From NCBI GenBank assembly GCA_015501055.1, contig JADNYV010000130.1, positions 41,888-105,887 on the forward strand: a DNA stretch of 64,000 nt, in the 5' to 3' direction. Numbering within the stretch: position 1 is the stretch's first letter; the number at the start of each line of letters is the position of its first letter. A program made the translations under genes and the position numbers. Shown in pieces: positions 50,156 to 62,183 of the stretch. The notes beneath the pieces are model-generated. The model saw nothing but the letters and a program-made list of their open reading frames with translations. It made no database searches and had not been told where the DNA came from. Source of the DNA: Mucidula mucida. Its lineage: Eukaryota > Basidiomycota > Agaricomycetes > Agaricales > Physalacriaceae.

Positions 50156-50243
50156 TCCGATATGGTGTAACGGCTAACATTGCCGCCTTTCAATCCGCTA
50201 ACAGCGATCGCGGCAGCTCGGGGTTCGATTCCCCGTATCGGAA
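50156..50243 (+). tRNA. tRNA-Glu (TTC) with a ~15-nt intron
   Basis: The acceptor stem TCCGATA pairs with TATCGGA at 50236-50242, with A as discriminator. The D arm starts TGGTGTAACGGCTAACA, and the T arm is CGGGGTTCGATTCCCCG. The anticodon stem GCCGC pairs with GCGGC, with the loop CTTTCA giving TTC (Glu). A short intron follows position 37 (about 50193-50208). The stems are perfect, which supports a functional gene. Confidence 0.92.
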
Positions 50244-50553
50244 TCTGTCTGAACTTCAGACCACTTAATTTTGCTTGATGAATGGGACCTTTGACTCCCA
50301 TTGTGATTTGTCAACTTTGACACGGCATTTGTTAAGTGAACGTTTGAACGATGTTCTCGATGGCCCATTCAGTACTGTCCTCCGTCTTTCACCGGCTCTC
50401 GTACCGAATGCCGATCACCGATCAATGTTTCTCCACTTTAGTCTTTACCCTTTTACTCTTCCCCGTCGTCGTTCAAGTTGCTGGCGTTGTTGTTCTTGTC
50501 GTAATTACCATCATCGTTGTTCACCTAACCGACGATTACGACGCCCGGTGCGC
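50244..50553. other. Region upstream of the MDR-type gene
   Basis: About 310 bases between tRNA-Glu and the ATG at 50554. It contains a long pyrimidine-rich, T-rich tract (CCCTTTTACTCTTCCCCGTC and following), a common fungal promoter feature near transcription starts. Confidence 0.4.
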
Positions 50554-52964
50554 ATGGCAAAGCCGACGCTGTTTCAGACTCTACTTGGACGCCCATCTCA
50601 AACATATTCAAAACCTCCCGAAAAGCAGTACTTTTCTAACAAGGCACAACTACTACGCATCGTTTCGGCTGAGCCTGTGGCATGTGGAGAGGACCATGCT
50701 ATTCCTGATGACGAACCCACAGTGAGCACCATTGCCTACCCACGCATCACGAAAATGACGTCCATCTAGACTTTCCTGAGAACGACCAATGATGACCATA
50801 ATGACACCGCGGTTTCCCTCTTACCGCCTCCATCAATCGTAGTCCAAGGCGACGACGATAGTGAAGATACCGATTCCGACGACATTTTCTACACTCCCAA
50901 TTCCTCACCTCGAGTATCCATGGTGGCCCCGACTCTCCCAGAGTCCATCCCCTCCACAAGGACATGGGCCTCGAGGTCATCGACATCTGTCGAATCTGTA
51001 TCGCTCGATGGCCACTCTCTTTTCTCATCCGACTCTTCACCCTCCACTGGAATCACTACACCCATGACTTCGGAAGCTGGCGATCATGAACCACTTCCGC
51101 GGCCCAAACGGCGACCTTCACAGACCAAGTATGATACTTTTGCGCAGGACTCTCAATGGCTTTGCACTCCCTCCAGACACAACTCCCTTCGTTCCACTCA
51201 GACACCAAGTTTGACACGCTCGTCTAGCGCGCGGACGTCGCCGCCCAGTACAAAACCTGGCGGTGGTACCCGTCCCTCCATTCCCCGGTCCGCCACCACG
51301 CGCTCTCCGTCTGTATCACGTTCGTCGTCGCCTGCCTCGCGGTCCCATAAGCAGACGCCGAGTATCATGATGAGTATGACTGCCTTGTTGGAGGAAGAAG
51401 AAAACGCACTTGGGTCGTTTCGACCACTGTATAACACTTACGCTCCTCCTAATGCTCGATCGCGTAATGTTTCTGCTCCTACGCGGCCATTATCCGGACA
51501 CGCGCGTCACAATAGCCTCCCTACCTCTACCTCTTACAGTCCTTCAATTCCCTCTTCGGGTACGCCGGGATACACGTCGTTAACTCTGCCACGAGCGCCT
51601 CCTCCCGCCTTCGCTCCAAGCGTCAACACTAGCAGTAGACGTTTGAGCATCCTCGGAAACAAAGATTTCGTGGACTTGACCAAGAGCGGTATCGCTCAAA
51701 CAACGATGGCCAGTGTTGAGGTTGTACGGGGATTGGTTGGTGGCGGTGGGAAAGGCTTGTTCCATCGAAAGCCTGCTCCCAAAGGTGACGTTTTAGGATT
51801 CACCAGCTACCGCGTGCCTCCTTCGTCTGTTCCGGCCAATGGCGTTTTAGTCCAGGTCTGGAGTGTGGGTGTCGATTGCATAGATTTTCGTTTAGCCTCG
51901 TCAGAATCGACGGGGTTTGTGCCCGGGCGGAGTTTTGTGGGTCGTGTCCTGGAATGTGGATGGGAGGTGAAGGATGAGGTGGCACGGAAGGGCGAGTGGG
52001 TCGTCGGACTACTGGACGTAAGAAAGGTAATGGATGCTTCTTGTTGGTCTGCGTATATGCTGAAATAGCATTTTTAGTGTGGCGCCTTGCAAGAATTCAT
52101 CGTTACGGATCGGCATCGGGTTTACAGAGTCCCGTATCCGCTGTCTGAAGGGAACATGAGTCCTGATGAGTTGGCGCTCCTGCCGCTGTGCGGGGTGTCT
52201 GCGTATCGTGCCGTCCGAACATTTGCTGTGGCTTTGGGACTTCAGTTATGCCTTTCGAAGATGGCGTGGTGCGGCGATTTACGAATGATCACGAACCAGG
52301 GCAGACGAGCCGTCGCGTGCTGGTCTTGCCGAGGACACGATGGAATTGGTGGGATGGCAGTGCAGATGCTGGCGAATAGAGGGTGGAGAGTCTGCGTGCA
52401 TGCTCCTATGCCGGCTCTGAAGGATGAAGACGAATATATGCGGGATATTGAGGACCGTATCCGAGAGTGGGGGGTGGAAGGTCGTATTCGACGACGGCGA
52501 GGGCCGGGGTGCGGTTGTGCGTGTTATCGAGCGTCTCATGGGAGACGGCGATACCTTTGACGCCATTCTTGATACTGTGGGTGGGAAGGATATCTGGGAG
52601 GTGTCGCAGAAGCTCTTGAATGGGACTGGGAAGGGGAAGAGCTGTGGGCAGTTCACGACTCTTGTCGGGGACATACCTGAAAAGATCATCCCGAGTGCTG
52701 GATCGGCACTTCAAGGCTGGGCCTGCGGTCGTTTGCGCAATACACCACAACCACGAGGGAAGCAAGGTTGGTTATGCGTGGGTGAGCATCGCGCAGGATG
52801 TCGACTGGGAAGGAGAGGATGTACGGGATAGTATAGGCGCGGTTCTTCGTCTCGCCATCAACGAAGGTATAAGACCTTTTGTTGGCGGAGATGCCAGGAC
52901 GGTTCCATTCGAACGGACACCAAACGTCTTTTCTGCGGGGTTTTTCAATGTGGGAGTACTGTAG
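50554..52964 (+). CDS. MDR (zinc-type alcohol dehydrogenase-like) protein with long disordered N-terminus, frame disrupted
   Basis: The first two introns are clean: exons 50554-50721 and 50770-52026 join in frame, then an intron ends at 52077. Residues ~1-370 are Ser/Thr/Pro-rich and disordered (SSSARTSPPSTKPGG, SVSRSSSPASRSHKQTPS). A GroES-like fold follows (GFTSYRVPPSSVPANGVLVQ, VGVDCIDFRLAS, GFVPGRSFVGRVLECGWEVK, LALLPLCGVSAYRAV). The NAD(P)-binding half is readable only by changing frame about four times between 52225 and 52710 (PFEDGVVRRFTNDHEPGQ; RGHDGIGGMAVQMLANRGWR; GDTFDAILDTVGGKDIWEVS; HNHEGSKVGYAWVSIAQDVD). Either several one-base consensus errors or a pseudogene. No zinc-ligand cysteine pattern was seen, so a quinone-reductase-like activity is more likely than a true alcohol dehydrogenase. 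Confidence 0.65.
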
Positions 52965-53067
52965 TTGTTAAGGTTGTTTCATGACATTCGGCTATACTTA
53001 TTAGGACGTGTACATTCTATCGATACAGTGTAACATAGGTAATACAGTGCAGCTTTTAAGGCGAATG

Positions 53068-54374
53068 TTACGATGGGCCTTCGACCATGACCGTCGGGTT
53101 CCCGGATGGTCGTTCAAAGAACGGGATAGTGCGGAGGTTGTCCGGAGTAGGGCCCTCGGCTTCCAGCTTTTTACGTGCGCGTTCAGTCTAAGAAGCGGAT
53201 TCAGAGCTTGAGATTATCAGCTGGACTCGGAGGCTTACGATTCCGGATGCAGCTATGCCTCTCTCGAGGCCTTCGAGAAGTGTACACGCTTTACATAGCT
53301 CATTGCTCGACATATACCCACAGCGCTTGCACGTTTCTAAATAAAACTTAGATATCTGGGCTAGACAAAAGGAAAACCCATACGCTGTAGCTTCTGAGTC
53401 GCCTTGACCTCGTCGCGTATCTCAAACGCCTCTCCGGAATGTATATGTCGATGATGCACTGGGCCGCGCTGCTTCGAGATCCTTGAGAAACGTCCGTGCG
53501 TGTCCTCGGTAGGCATCCGGCGAGTAGATACATTCGGTCGAAAAGTAGTCTAGTTTCTTAAAGTATGCATACCTATGCTTCATGTAGTAAGCAAATGGAA
53601 GGAGAGTGTATGACTCACATAACGATCTCCTTCTCGTACGCATACTTGAACGGCTTGGAGCGCTTGATCGTGTCTTCGCCCTGTGTCACGATGGACGTAC
53701 AGCGGCCCAGACGCGCAATGTCGCCTCTCATGACTGATAGAACGTTAGAACGCGCCTGAAGCATGCACGGTGGTCCGTACTATTCATCAGGACGGTCTCT
53801 GCAATATCATCCGCGTTATGTCCCGTTACTATATGATCCACACCAAGCATCGCTGCTCCTCTATCCAGCGCCTGTCGCCGAAATACGCCGCAGAACGTGC
53901 AATTGTTCTTGCGCCCCACTTCGGCGACGATGGAGTCCATGGTCCAGCCGTACAGCTCGTCATACGAGAGAATCTTGAGCGGCATGTCGTATTGCTGTTG
54001 ATTACGCTTAACAGTCTCTAGCGAGTCGTCGCGGTAGCCCGTGATGCCCTCGTCGATGGACAAGAGGAATAGATCCAAGCCGTACTTATAGCGCTCGTTG
54101 AGGGCTTTCATTACATATGCTAGGACGGTGGAATCTGCCAGTACATGGATCAGGCACGAAGAGATGGACGAACATAGGAGGAGAGACCCTTTCCCCCAGA
54201 TGCCCCGATAGCTACACGGTCTCCCGGCTTGAATAACTTGGAATCTGAAATAGTGTTGTGCACCTCGGTTTCGAAGACGTAGAAAAAGCAGTCTTTGCAG
54301 ATTTGCTGGCCAGTTTTGGGGCGTTTCAGCATGGCCCGCGCGGTGTGGCAGAGCGCGCAGGTTCGAGGCGCCAT
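53068..54374 (-). CDS. NCS6: NCS6/CTU1 cytoplasmic tRNA 2-thiolation protein, copy A
   Basis: Adenylating subunit that activates wobble U34 of tRNA Lys, Glu and Gln for 2-thiolation with Urm1 as sulfur carrier. The first exon is 54374-54188, followed by a 53-nt intron that restores [14 protein letters not shown], the PP-loop. Zinc ligands appear in [18 protein letters not shown] with CKDCF, and in [16 protein letters not shown] near the end. [72 protein letters not shown] and [20 protein letters not shown] are all family-diagnostic. Five or so short introns. One fault: near 53445-53465 two bases are missing relative to copy B, breaking the frame after ARPSA. Elsewhere copy A is the intact one. 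Ends at TAA 53070-53068. Confidence 0.88.
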
Positions 54375-54625
54375 GAGGGAATGGAGGAAAGGAAGGATGA
54401 TCGATCATGATCGACTGACTCTATGGTTAGCTGATTTTGCGCAAGTCTGCGCGCGACTAGCCACACCCGAGTTTGCCAAGGATTTTATCGGTGCCTCTTC
54501 TCGGTCCCTCAGCACGGTCACTAGTTCCAAGATGGAAACAAATAAAAGAGTACAAATCCCGATTCAGAGCTGTAGTGGTACAATGTGGTAACTATTAAGA
54601 AGGAGAGACATCTCGGCGGTACGAA

Positions 54626-55447
54626 CTACTTCGCCTTATGGAAGAAGCTGCGGTCCAGAGAACTCCTACCAACTTTCTCAATATCCTTCTCAATGAGTCC
54701 CTTGTAAGGCACCCAATGGTATCGGTTTCCCGACTTTGCCTCGCGATCCTAGAGACTCGTCAGAATCGGCACTCAGATCGTTGATTGAGAACATACAGCG
54801 CTAGAGACGGGACCGTCGCTTATAATACGGACCTTGCATCCCTTCTTGAGCCGAACTTGACCTTCCTTGAGACCAAGGGTCTTGCTGTAGAGCGGGTAAT
54901 CTATGTCTTGAGCAAGGTAACACACAACATCTTTCTACACCAATCGTCAATATGATCGGGGGGACTCGAATAGATCTATCGCACTCGAAGACGTCGATTG
55001 AGCTTGCGGCCTTGGACGTCCAGCCTCAATTTATTATCCTCAATAGGACTGGCCGGGTCTCTGAACGACTGTAGGGGATACCACTCGTCTTTCTTTATGT
55101 GGATCGTCGCTGAGTATTCGTAGCTGAAATCGTCCGACATCGTCTCCGCCTGATTTGTTGGGGCCGTTCTCACGTCCTAGACAATGCGAATACTGAATTG
55201 AGATGGCAGAGGCCTGCAGCAGCTAAACTTACGGTGACACGACGATCCTGTACTTCCGTGATTTTCCCTGGCGTTCCCGCTGGGATCTCTGTGCCGTCGG
55301 ACGCTAAAGTTGCCTTGGCCATTATGACCTTCTGCCCGACCTAAAAACACGCAACGTTAGAGAATAAAATCACGGAGGGCAGGGGAACAGGAGACCTACC
55401 TTGAACCTCTCTACAGACGGAGGCAATTTGTTTAGAGCGGTAGTCAT
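54626..55447 (-). CDS. Uncharacterised 202-residue protein, copy A
   Basis: Five exons joined across short introns give MTTALNKLPPSVERFK, then VGQKVIMAKATLASDGTEIP...EVQDRRVT, DVRTAPTNQ...LNRRLR, KDVVCYLAQDIDYPLYSKTL...PVSSA, and DREAKSGNRYHWVPYKGLIE...FFHKAK. The lengths are 16, 36, 64, 46 and 40 residues. The GTEIPAGTPGKITEV region looks like a small beta-barrel of KOW/SH3 type, but I cannot name a family. The protein is basic and has no signal or membrane segment. It is divergent or tandem with NCS6 only by neighbourhood. Intron 3 uses a GTGCGA donor that overlaps an in-frame TAG. Confidence 0.65.
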
Positions 55448-57154
55448 GATGGTGTACGCAGAGGAGAGGGACTTGGTTCACGGTAAGGATTGGCCTATCC
55501 ACTATTTAAGAGTCAAATTGAGGGCGCGTTATCTTAGCGATGGATCAAGAATCAAGACAAACAACGGCACGAAGAAGATGGCTACCACACCGCCTGCCGT
55601 GCTTCGATAAAAAAAACGGAGACTCCGTGGCTTACAGCTTTCTATCTTGAGACAAAATACTGACTCGACTAGACATCGTGAGAACGGTGTGTGGTTCGAA
55701 GTACAGCTGTATGAAGATGCATCAGGCATGTGAAGATGCTGCAAGGCGCCTAACGAAGGCTTGTCTGTTTTAGATGGGGACCCCAATATGCTGAGGAAAC
55801 AGGGTTCTGGGACCTACATGAAGTGCTTCCTGAGGTCACGGACGTGCGCAATCATTCCAGGTCTCCGCGTTCTAGCCGATGTAGTGACCTTGTTATTGAC
55901 TGGAAGGACGCCACCGTAGGTGCTTTGAGGGGCACCAGCTGACTCCGAGAGGCTAACCCAGTGATCAAGACATCGGAGAGCTGCTATAACAAGAATCGGT
56001 AGCTAGAAAGACTCACTGGAGGAGGAAGAGTGAGCCTTGGGGCATGACAATATTCTAAGCAGGGATTTATGTCGGCATCTCGGCTTTTGGAATCTGAGAG
56101 TCGTCCGGCTACTGCCGCATACATACTTCCAAGGATCAAGTCCTTCACTAAGCCAGTATTCCGGAATTATGTGTCACGCATAATAGCTGGCATATGATGT
56201 TGGAGTAAACGAGGAGAAGGTTCAGGTCCTTCGCACGACATACATATCCAGTCGTTTCTCAATTTGGACCGCCGAAGGTACTCATTCATTGGAAGCCGCA
56301 AAGCGCAGGATACTCTGAGGTATTACTCTACTCTCTGCAATACCTACAACTACCAAGTAGCTGTCAGACGATAGGTTCATCCCCGTCACTGTGGTGGCGG
56401 TAGACTGAGGTGGAAGCTACTGCCGGCGGCCGCTTCCACATATGAAGTCGTAGTATCCACAATAGATGCAGAAAGACATCAAGTGTCATCTCTAAGCAAT
56501 AGCCACTCGTCTTTAGATTGACTTCTTCCCCGACAATTTGTCGTTTACAAGTGAGCTGACTCAAAGAGGGGATGAAAGGGTAAGTAATAATATAGGTCGG
56601 AAACTTGAGTCAGTCATAAAGCTGTAGGAAGAGCGAAGCATGAGCATGTACTCAATAGGCGTTCGATCTGCGCCAGTATCTCGGCTCGTAACGTCAGAAC
56701 AGTCTACATCCAGATCTTTGAAGAATGACTTGTGGCTGAGCGCTGATCTTCGACAGCTACTATGCCGGGTCTGTATCTCACGGATAGGCAATGACGTTCA
56801 ATGCCTGAATCAAATGCCGTGAGTTGTCGAGGTTCTTACCGAGTCATTTCTCAATCGGGACAACTTGAATTAATACAGGCACTGCTCGTTAAGTAGAGGC
56901 CACGGAGAGCTCCAGAGGTAGAAATGCTTCCGAGTCTAAATCTGCTTCCCAAGCTGTAATCTGCCACATTTTCAGGCAATCAGATCCAGAAGATATTGAG
57001 GAATGATACTCATCGAAGTGATTGCGGAATCGTTACTAAGAATAGACAGGTATCATGTGATCAATAACGTTGACTCCCGTCGCCGTGAGAAAATGCATTC
57101 ACTTCGAACATTACCACCAAGAAACGAGTATCACGTCGACGAGCTTCAGAGTCA
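55448..57154. other. Flank of copy A and unique intergenic DNA
   Basis: About 1.7 kb. The part to 56445 is also present downstream of 63002 in copy B, with the same short open frame (55529-55786 minus) preserved, though it lacks any recognisable domain. From 56446 the sequence is unique in the window. No gene was recognised. Confidence 0.4.
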
Positions 57155-58784
57155 ATGACCTACAATGTTCACGGAAGACGTAGTTGTAGGTGGTCCATGA
57201 GCCTCGGCCTGCCGAAATTCACTCGTCTTCAGATTGATTTCTCCCTCGATGAATTTGTTGTGCGCCCAGGTACAGTTGAATTCGACCTTTCCAGGCGCCT
57301 CAGATTTTGGGATGAAATAGCACGTCCATGGCTCTTGAAACGTGGATACGTACTCTTCAGATTCGAACCCTACGACAAGGACACCATTTGGAGCTGTTAC
57401 TGCTTTCCTGCTACACCGAATGTTCCTACAGATGATGGTTTACCGTTCGCGCTTCACGATGATCTTCCCCTTGACCTCACTAAGAGCTGTGAACACTATC
57501 ATTACGAACCTTTCGAAGCTTCATCCATGGTACGTGACAAAGGTCCCAAAGTTTACGATATCTAATTCCGGGTAGGGACGGTAGTCTTCGCACAAGACAA
57601 AAAAGAGAGGCATGTAGCTATAAAACTTGTTCGTTCTGGCAGCGAAGAGTCGCGGATCCTACACCTCCTCTTTGATGCTCAGAAGCTCCGCGACACGCGC
57701 ATGATACCCGGAATTCTCCCAATTCTCGACATGCTGCCATTTGGAGGTCATTGGCTTGCTGTTATGCCACGGTGAACTGACATTCGAAGCCGCTTTTTTT
57801 TTGCAAAATACTGATTGATACCAAGGTGGGGTGATACCGTCGGGTCTCCGTGGTTCCAAAGCATGCAAGAAATTCTCACACTCATACGTTGCTTAATCGA
57901 AGGCTTGAGCCATGTCCATAGCTTTAAGATTGTACACCGAGTGAGGATTTCTGTAGCTCCCGATTACACGCGGCTGACAGTCGTTATGAACAGGACGTTG
58001 ATACATACAACATGCTCGTCAATCACGTACAGCTCACAGAGGAAACGTCAGAATACTGTATACGTCAGCGGATGCGACGGGAAGAACGGATGAAGTACGT
58101 GCTGTTCGATTTCGATTTTTCCCTTCTGCTTCCACCCGAAACTTGCATTGAGTCTTGTCGTCGGCCCTACAAGGAGAGTGTAGTTGGACACGACACACCC
58201 ATTCCTGACGTGTGGCAAGGGGAGTACGAATACAATCCTTCGCCTACGAACGTCGGCTGTTTGGGGGAGTTCTTCTGTTATGGGTTTCAAGTCAGTCAAT
58301 TTGCTCTAGTCCTGCTATGTAGTCCTAACACTCGCATCAGCATCTTACACCCCTGGTACCTATGTTGGCGCCTCTTTTTGACGGCCTGGTTCACTGGAAT
58401 GTTGAGTCACGATTAACCGCTGCCCAAGCCTTGCAGTTCTTCGATGATATGTATCCTCATCTCGACCAGGAGCAATTGCAGAGTTATCCGCCGAAGTATG
58501 ACCTGCTCACCAGCCTGCCTTATGAGGAGCATGATCGTTGGGCTGGCTTGCCAAAGGACTTCGTGAAACAGTGGTCGCATATGCGCATGCCGAAGGTTCC
58601 GATAACTATCAAGCTGTTGCGTTTGATATGTAGACCTCGCTTTGGTGCTGCATTGGTGCGGACACTGCGGAGGATCATAGACAAATTCATCTGGCGTAAT
58701 GCGGCTGTGACTGGGTCGCGTCTCGCGTTTCCTTGTGAACTGGTCAATGGGTCCGACGAGCTTGTAGTTACTCAGTGTACTTGA
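57155..58784 (+). CDS. Divergent basidiomycete protein-kinase-like protein
   Basis: Exons 57155-57529, about 57583-57771, 57827-57940, 57994-58290 and 58341-58784. Kinase-fold landmarks are readable: ATP-lysine strand ERHVAIKLVRSG, CLIEGLSHVHSFKIVHR, and after the intron DVDTYNMLVNHVQL, then YVLFDFDFSLLLPPE. Thus the catalytic Asp and metal-binding Asn positions are present, but the DxK lysine is Asp and DFG is DFD. The C-terminus (RLTAAQALQFFDDMYPHLDQ, then ~130 residues) follows the kinase C-lobe. This type of kinase is common and uncharacterised in mushrooms. The junction into exon 2 does not keep frame cleanly, so that boundary may hold another indel. Confidence 0.65.
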
Positions 58785-60176
58785 TGAGTGGAACCATGAA
58801 TCATTGAGATCTAATTTTCCTAAAGTATTCTCTGTTGTATATTGCAGCCGCACGGTACATTCAAATACAGAGGGACTTGAAGTTGGCTGCAACACGACAG
58901 CAAAACTGACCTCGAAGACCTATTCGCATAATCCCTCAAGCAAGGTAGATCGGACCGAAAGGTTAGTGACCAGCATATATACCCATTGGCTACGCATCAA
59001 GTCAAGCGCCCACGCGTTGACCGGAGCTGCCAAAACGCTAAGTGTACGAAAGCTACGAAAAGGACAGACCTCGAAACCACCACAAAACAAATAATAATGT
59101 TTGAAAGGCTGGCAAGACTTCGCTGATTGCCATATACTGGCCCTGTTCGCTGTGGCGCATAGATGACGGCGAGGGAGTTGCCGTCCTCAAGGCACATCCC
59201 ACAGCAGTTCGTTATAGGCGGCTTTGACCGCAGTAGCATTGACTGCGTATCCAGCCCCAGATCCGACTTGTTGCGAATGCGGCAGATGTAAAGATGTTCT
59301 GCGTATTTCGCGTCAGTATTCGTGCTGTATACAGGAAGACCAGACACCATACCTGTACAACAAAGCAGTGGCAGCTGTGTCTCGACCCCAGCTTTGCAGA
59401 AACTTCGCGGAGGCCAAAGCTGTCGGCTTGACTCTAAAGTAAACTTATGTACTATAGTGTCTGCGAACGTTTCTGGATGGATTCAAGGTCAGCGGTGTAA
59501 AGATAATATGTAGTCATGAGCGCCAATGAGGGACAGGATACGTAGGGTATCGCTGCCATGGGTATTGGACAGGCGGTCCCGAATATGCGAGCGCGCCAGT
59601 TGCTGGGTTTGAGTGGAAAACATCACTAGGAGCGAGTTCCTCGATGAGATCAAGTCATTGGTGGAGACGAGTTCCGTATATTCCTATATCGTCTGGAAAC
59701 TGAGTCCAAAGAAGGTGATGGTCAAGAATATACCAGGACAGACAGTTCATTTACCGGTTGCGTTTCGCACCGTCCAACCGTCCAACCAGAGATGACGCTG
59801 GACACTTGTCCTGTGTTTACTAAACGGTCGAATAGGCGGGCATTTTGTAGAGGTCTGCGATCGATGATAGTGGATAATCATGTTGTCTGTTCTGCAGGAA
59901 CAGCAACAGCGCGTCAGGTTTTCATCGGACCTCAAGCTTCGTCGCGTCAAGGTCGTCAATTTTCCGGTACAGATAGTCAAAGGCACCGATTAACAGCTCA
60001 GTCAATATGCTGAGACATCTTTAGAGTCTTATGTTGTTCGTTCTCGATGCTAGTCTTCGCAATCTGGACAAGTGAAACGCAGGTTGTCGCCTGAGAGACT
60101 GGCGGTACGTCCGGAATTGTCACATAATATGTGTATCCTGCGCATTTTTGCCCAATGTTCTTGGAAGATGGGACGA
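58785..60176. other. Intergenic region before copy B
   Basis: About 1.4 kb between the kinase-like gene and the second copy of the duplication. Open frames are short and unremarkable. The sequence just before 60177 (CAATGTTCTTGGAAGATGGG) is not related to the MDR gene, showing that copy B starts inside a truncated gene. Confidence 0.45.
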
Positions 60177-60530
60177 GTGTCGCAGAAGCGCCTGAATGGG
60201 ACTGGGAAAGGGAAGAGCTGTGGGCAGTTCTCGACTCTTGTCGGGGACATACCCGAGAAGATCATCCCGAGTGCTGGATCGCACTTCAAGGCTGGTCTGC
60301 GGTCATGCGAAATACTCATAACACGAGGGAAGCAAGGTTGGTTATGCGTGGGTGAGCATCGCGCAGGATGTCGACTGGGAAGGCGAGGATGTACGGACAG
60401 TATAGGCGCGGTCCTTCGTCTCGCCATCAACGAAGGTATAAAACCTTCTGTTGGCGGAGATGCCAGGACGGTTCCATTCGAACGGACACCAAATGTCTTT
60501 TCTGCGGGATTTTTCAATAGTGGAGTACTG
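60177..60530 (+). pseudogene. Truncated 3' fragment of the MDR-type gene, copy B
   Basis: Duplicate of 52601-52964, from VSQK.LNGTGKGKSCGQFST through RLAINEGIKPSVGGDARTVP to SAGFFNSGVL. It lacks the promoter, the start and the whole N-terminal half and carries extra substitutions and indels (for example near 60300-60320), so it cannot be functional by itself. Confidence 0.85.
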
Positions 60531-60635
60531 TTGTTGTTAAGGTTGTTTCATAACATTCGGCTATACTTATTAGGACGTGTACATTCTATCGATACAGTGT
60601 AACATAGGTAATACAGTGCAGCTTTTAGGCGAATG

Positions 60636-61932
60636 TTACGATGGGCCTTCACCATGACCGTCGGGTTCCCGGATGGTCGTTCAAAGAACGGGATAGTGCG
60701 GAGGTTGTCCGAGTAGGGCCCTCGGCTTCCAGCTTTTTACGTGCGCGTTCAGTCTAAGAAGCGGATTCAGAGCTTGAGATTATCAGCTGGACTCGGAGGC
60801 TTACGATTCCGGATGCAGCTATGCCTCTCTCGAGGCCTTCGAGAAGTGTACACGCTTTACATAGCTCATTGCTCGACATATACCACAGCGCTTGCACGTT
60901 TCTAAATAAACTTAGATATCTGGGCTAGACAAAAGGAAAACCCATACGCTGTAGCTTCTGAGTCGCCTTGACCTCGTCGCGTATCTCAAACGCCTCTCCG
61001 GAATGTATTATGTCGATGATGGCACTGGGCCGCGCTGCTTCGAGATCCTTGAGAAACGTCCGTGCGTGTCCTCGGTAGGCATCCGGCGAGTAGATACATT
61101 CGGTCGAAAAGTAGTCTAGTTTCTTAAAGTATGCATACCTATGCTTCATTTAGTAAGCAAATGGAAGGAAGTGTATGACTCACATAACGATCTCCTTCTC
61201 GTACGCATACTTGAACGGCTTGGAGCGCTTGATCGTGTCTTCGCCCTGTGTCACGATGACGTACAGCGGCCCAGACGCGCAATGTCGCCTCTCATGACTG
61301 ATAGAAACGTTAGAACGCGCCTGAAGCATGCACGTGGTCCGTACTATTCATCAGGACGGTCTCTGCAATATCATCCGCTTATGTCCCGTTACTATATGAT
61401 CCACACCAAGCATCGCTGCTCCTCTATCCAGCGCCTGGCGCCGAAATACGCCGCAGAACGTGCAATTGTTCTTGCGCCCCACTTCGGCGACGATGGAGTC
61501 CATGGTCCAGCCGTACAGCTCGTCATACGAGAGAATCTTGAGCGGCATGTCGTATTGCTGTTGATTACGCTTAACAGTCTCTAGCGAGTCGTCGCGGTAG
61601 CCCGTGATGCCCTCGTCGATGGACAAGAGGAATAGATCCAAGCCGTACTTATAGCGCTCGTTGAGGGCTTTCATTACATATGCTAGGACGGTGGAATCTG
61701 CCAGTACATGGATCAGGACGAAGAGATGGACGACATAGGAGGAGAACCCTTTCCCCCAGATGCCCCGATAGCTACACGGTCTCCCGGCTTGAATAACTTG
61801 GAATCTGAAATAGTGTTGTGCACCTCGGTTTCGAAGACTAGAAAAGCAGTCTTTGCAGATTTGCTGGCCAGTTTTGGGGCGTTTCAGCATGGCCCGCGCG
61901 GTGTGGCAGAGCGCGCAGGTTCGAGGCGCCAT
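60636..61932 (-). pseudogene. NCS6: NCS6/CTU1, copy B (several frameshifts)
   Basis: Second NCS6 copy. It encodes [20 protein letters not shown] in frame, where copy A is broken, but has its own single-base losses: in the CKDC-F region near 61838-61850, in GRCTS near 61258, in CKRCGYM near 60884, and near the C-terminus at 60652 and 60712. Each shifts the frame. The PP-loop region GASGGK|DSTVL and [20 protein letters not shown] are preserved. As written it cannot make a full protein. Whether this reflects a dying duplicate or low consensus quality is treated in the findings. Confidence 0.8.
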
Positions 61933-62183
61933 GAGGGAATGGAGGAAAGGAAGGATGATCGATCATGATCGACTGACTCTATGGTTAGCTGATTTTGCGC
62001 AAGTCTGCGCGCGACTAGCCACACCCGAGTTTGCCAAGGATTTTATCGGTGCCTCTTCTCGGTCCCTCAGCACGGTCACTAGTTCCAAGATGGAAACAAA
62101 TAAAAGAGTACAAATCCCGATTCAGAGCTGTAGTGGTACAATGTGGTAACTATTAAGAAGGAGAGACATCTCGGCGGTACGAA

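Larger units (their letters stand above)
52601..56445. repeat. Segmental duplication, copy A
   Basis: This 3.85-kb block recurs in the same orientation at 60177-64000. It covers the 3' end of the MDR-type gene, NCS6, the 202-aa unknown gene and its upstream flank. Copies differ mostly by single-base insertions or deletions; net length differs by about 20 bases. The left breakpoint (GTGTCGCAGAAG) lies inside the MDR coding sequence. Confidence 0.95.
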
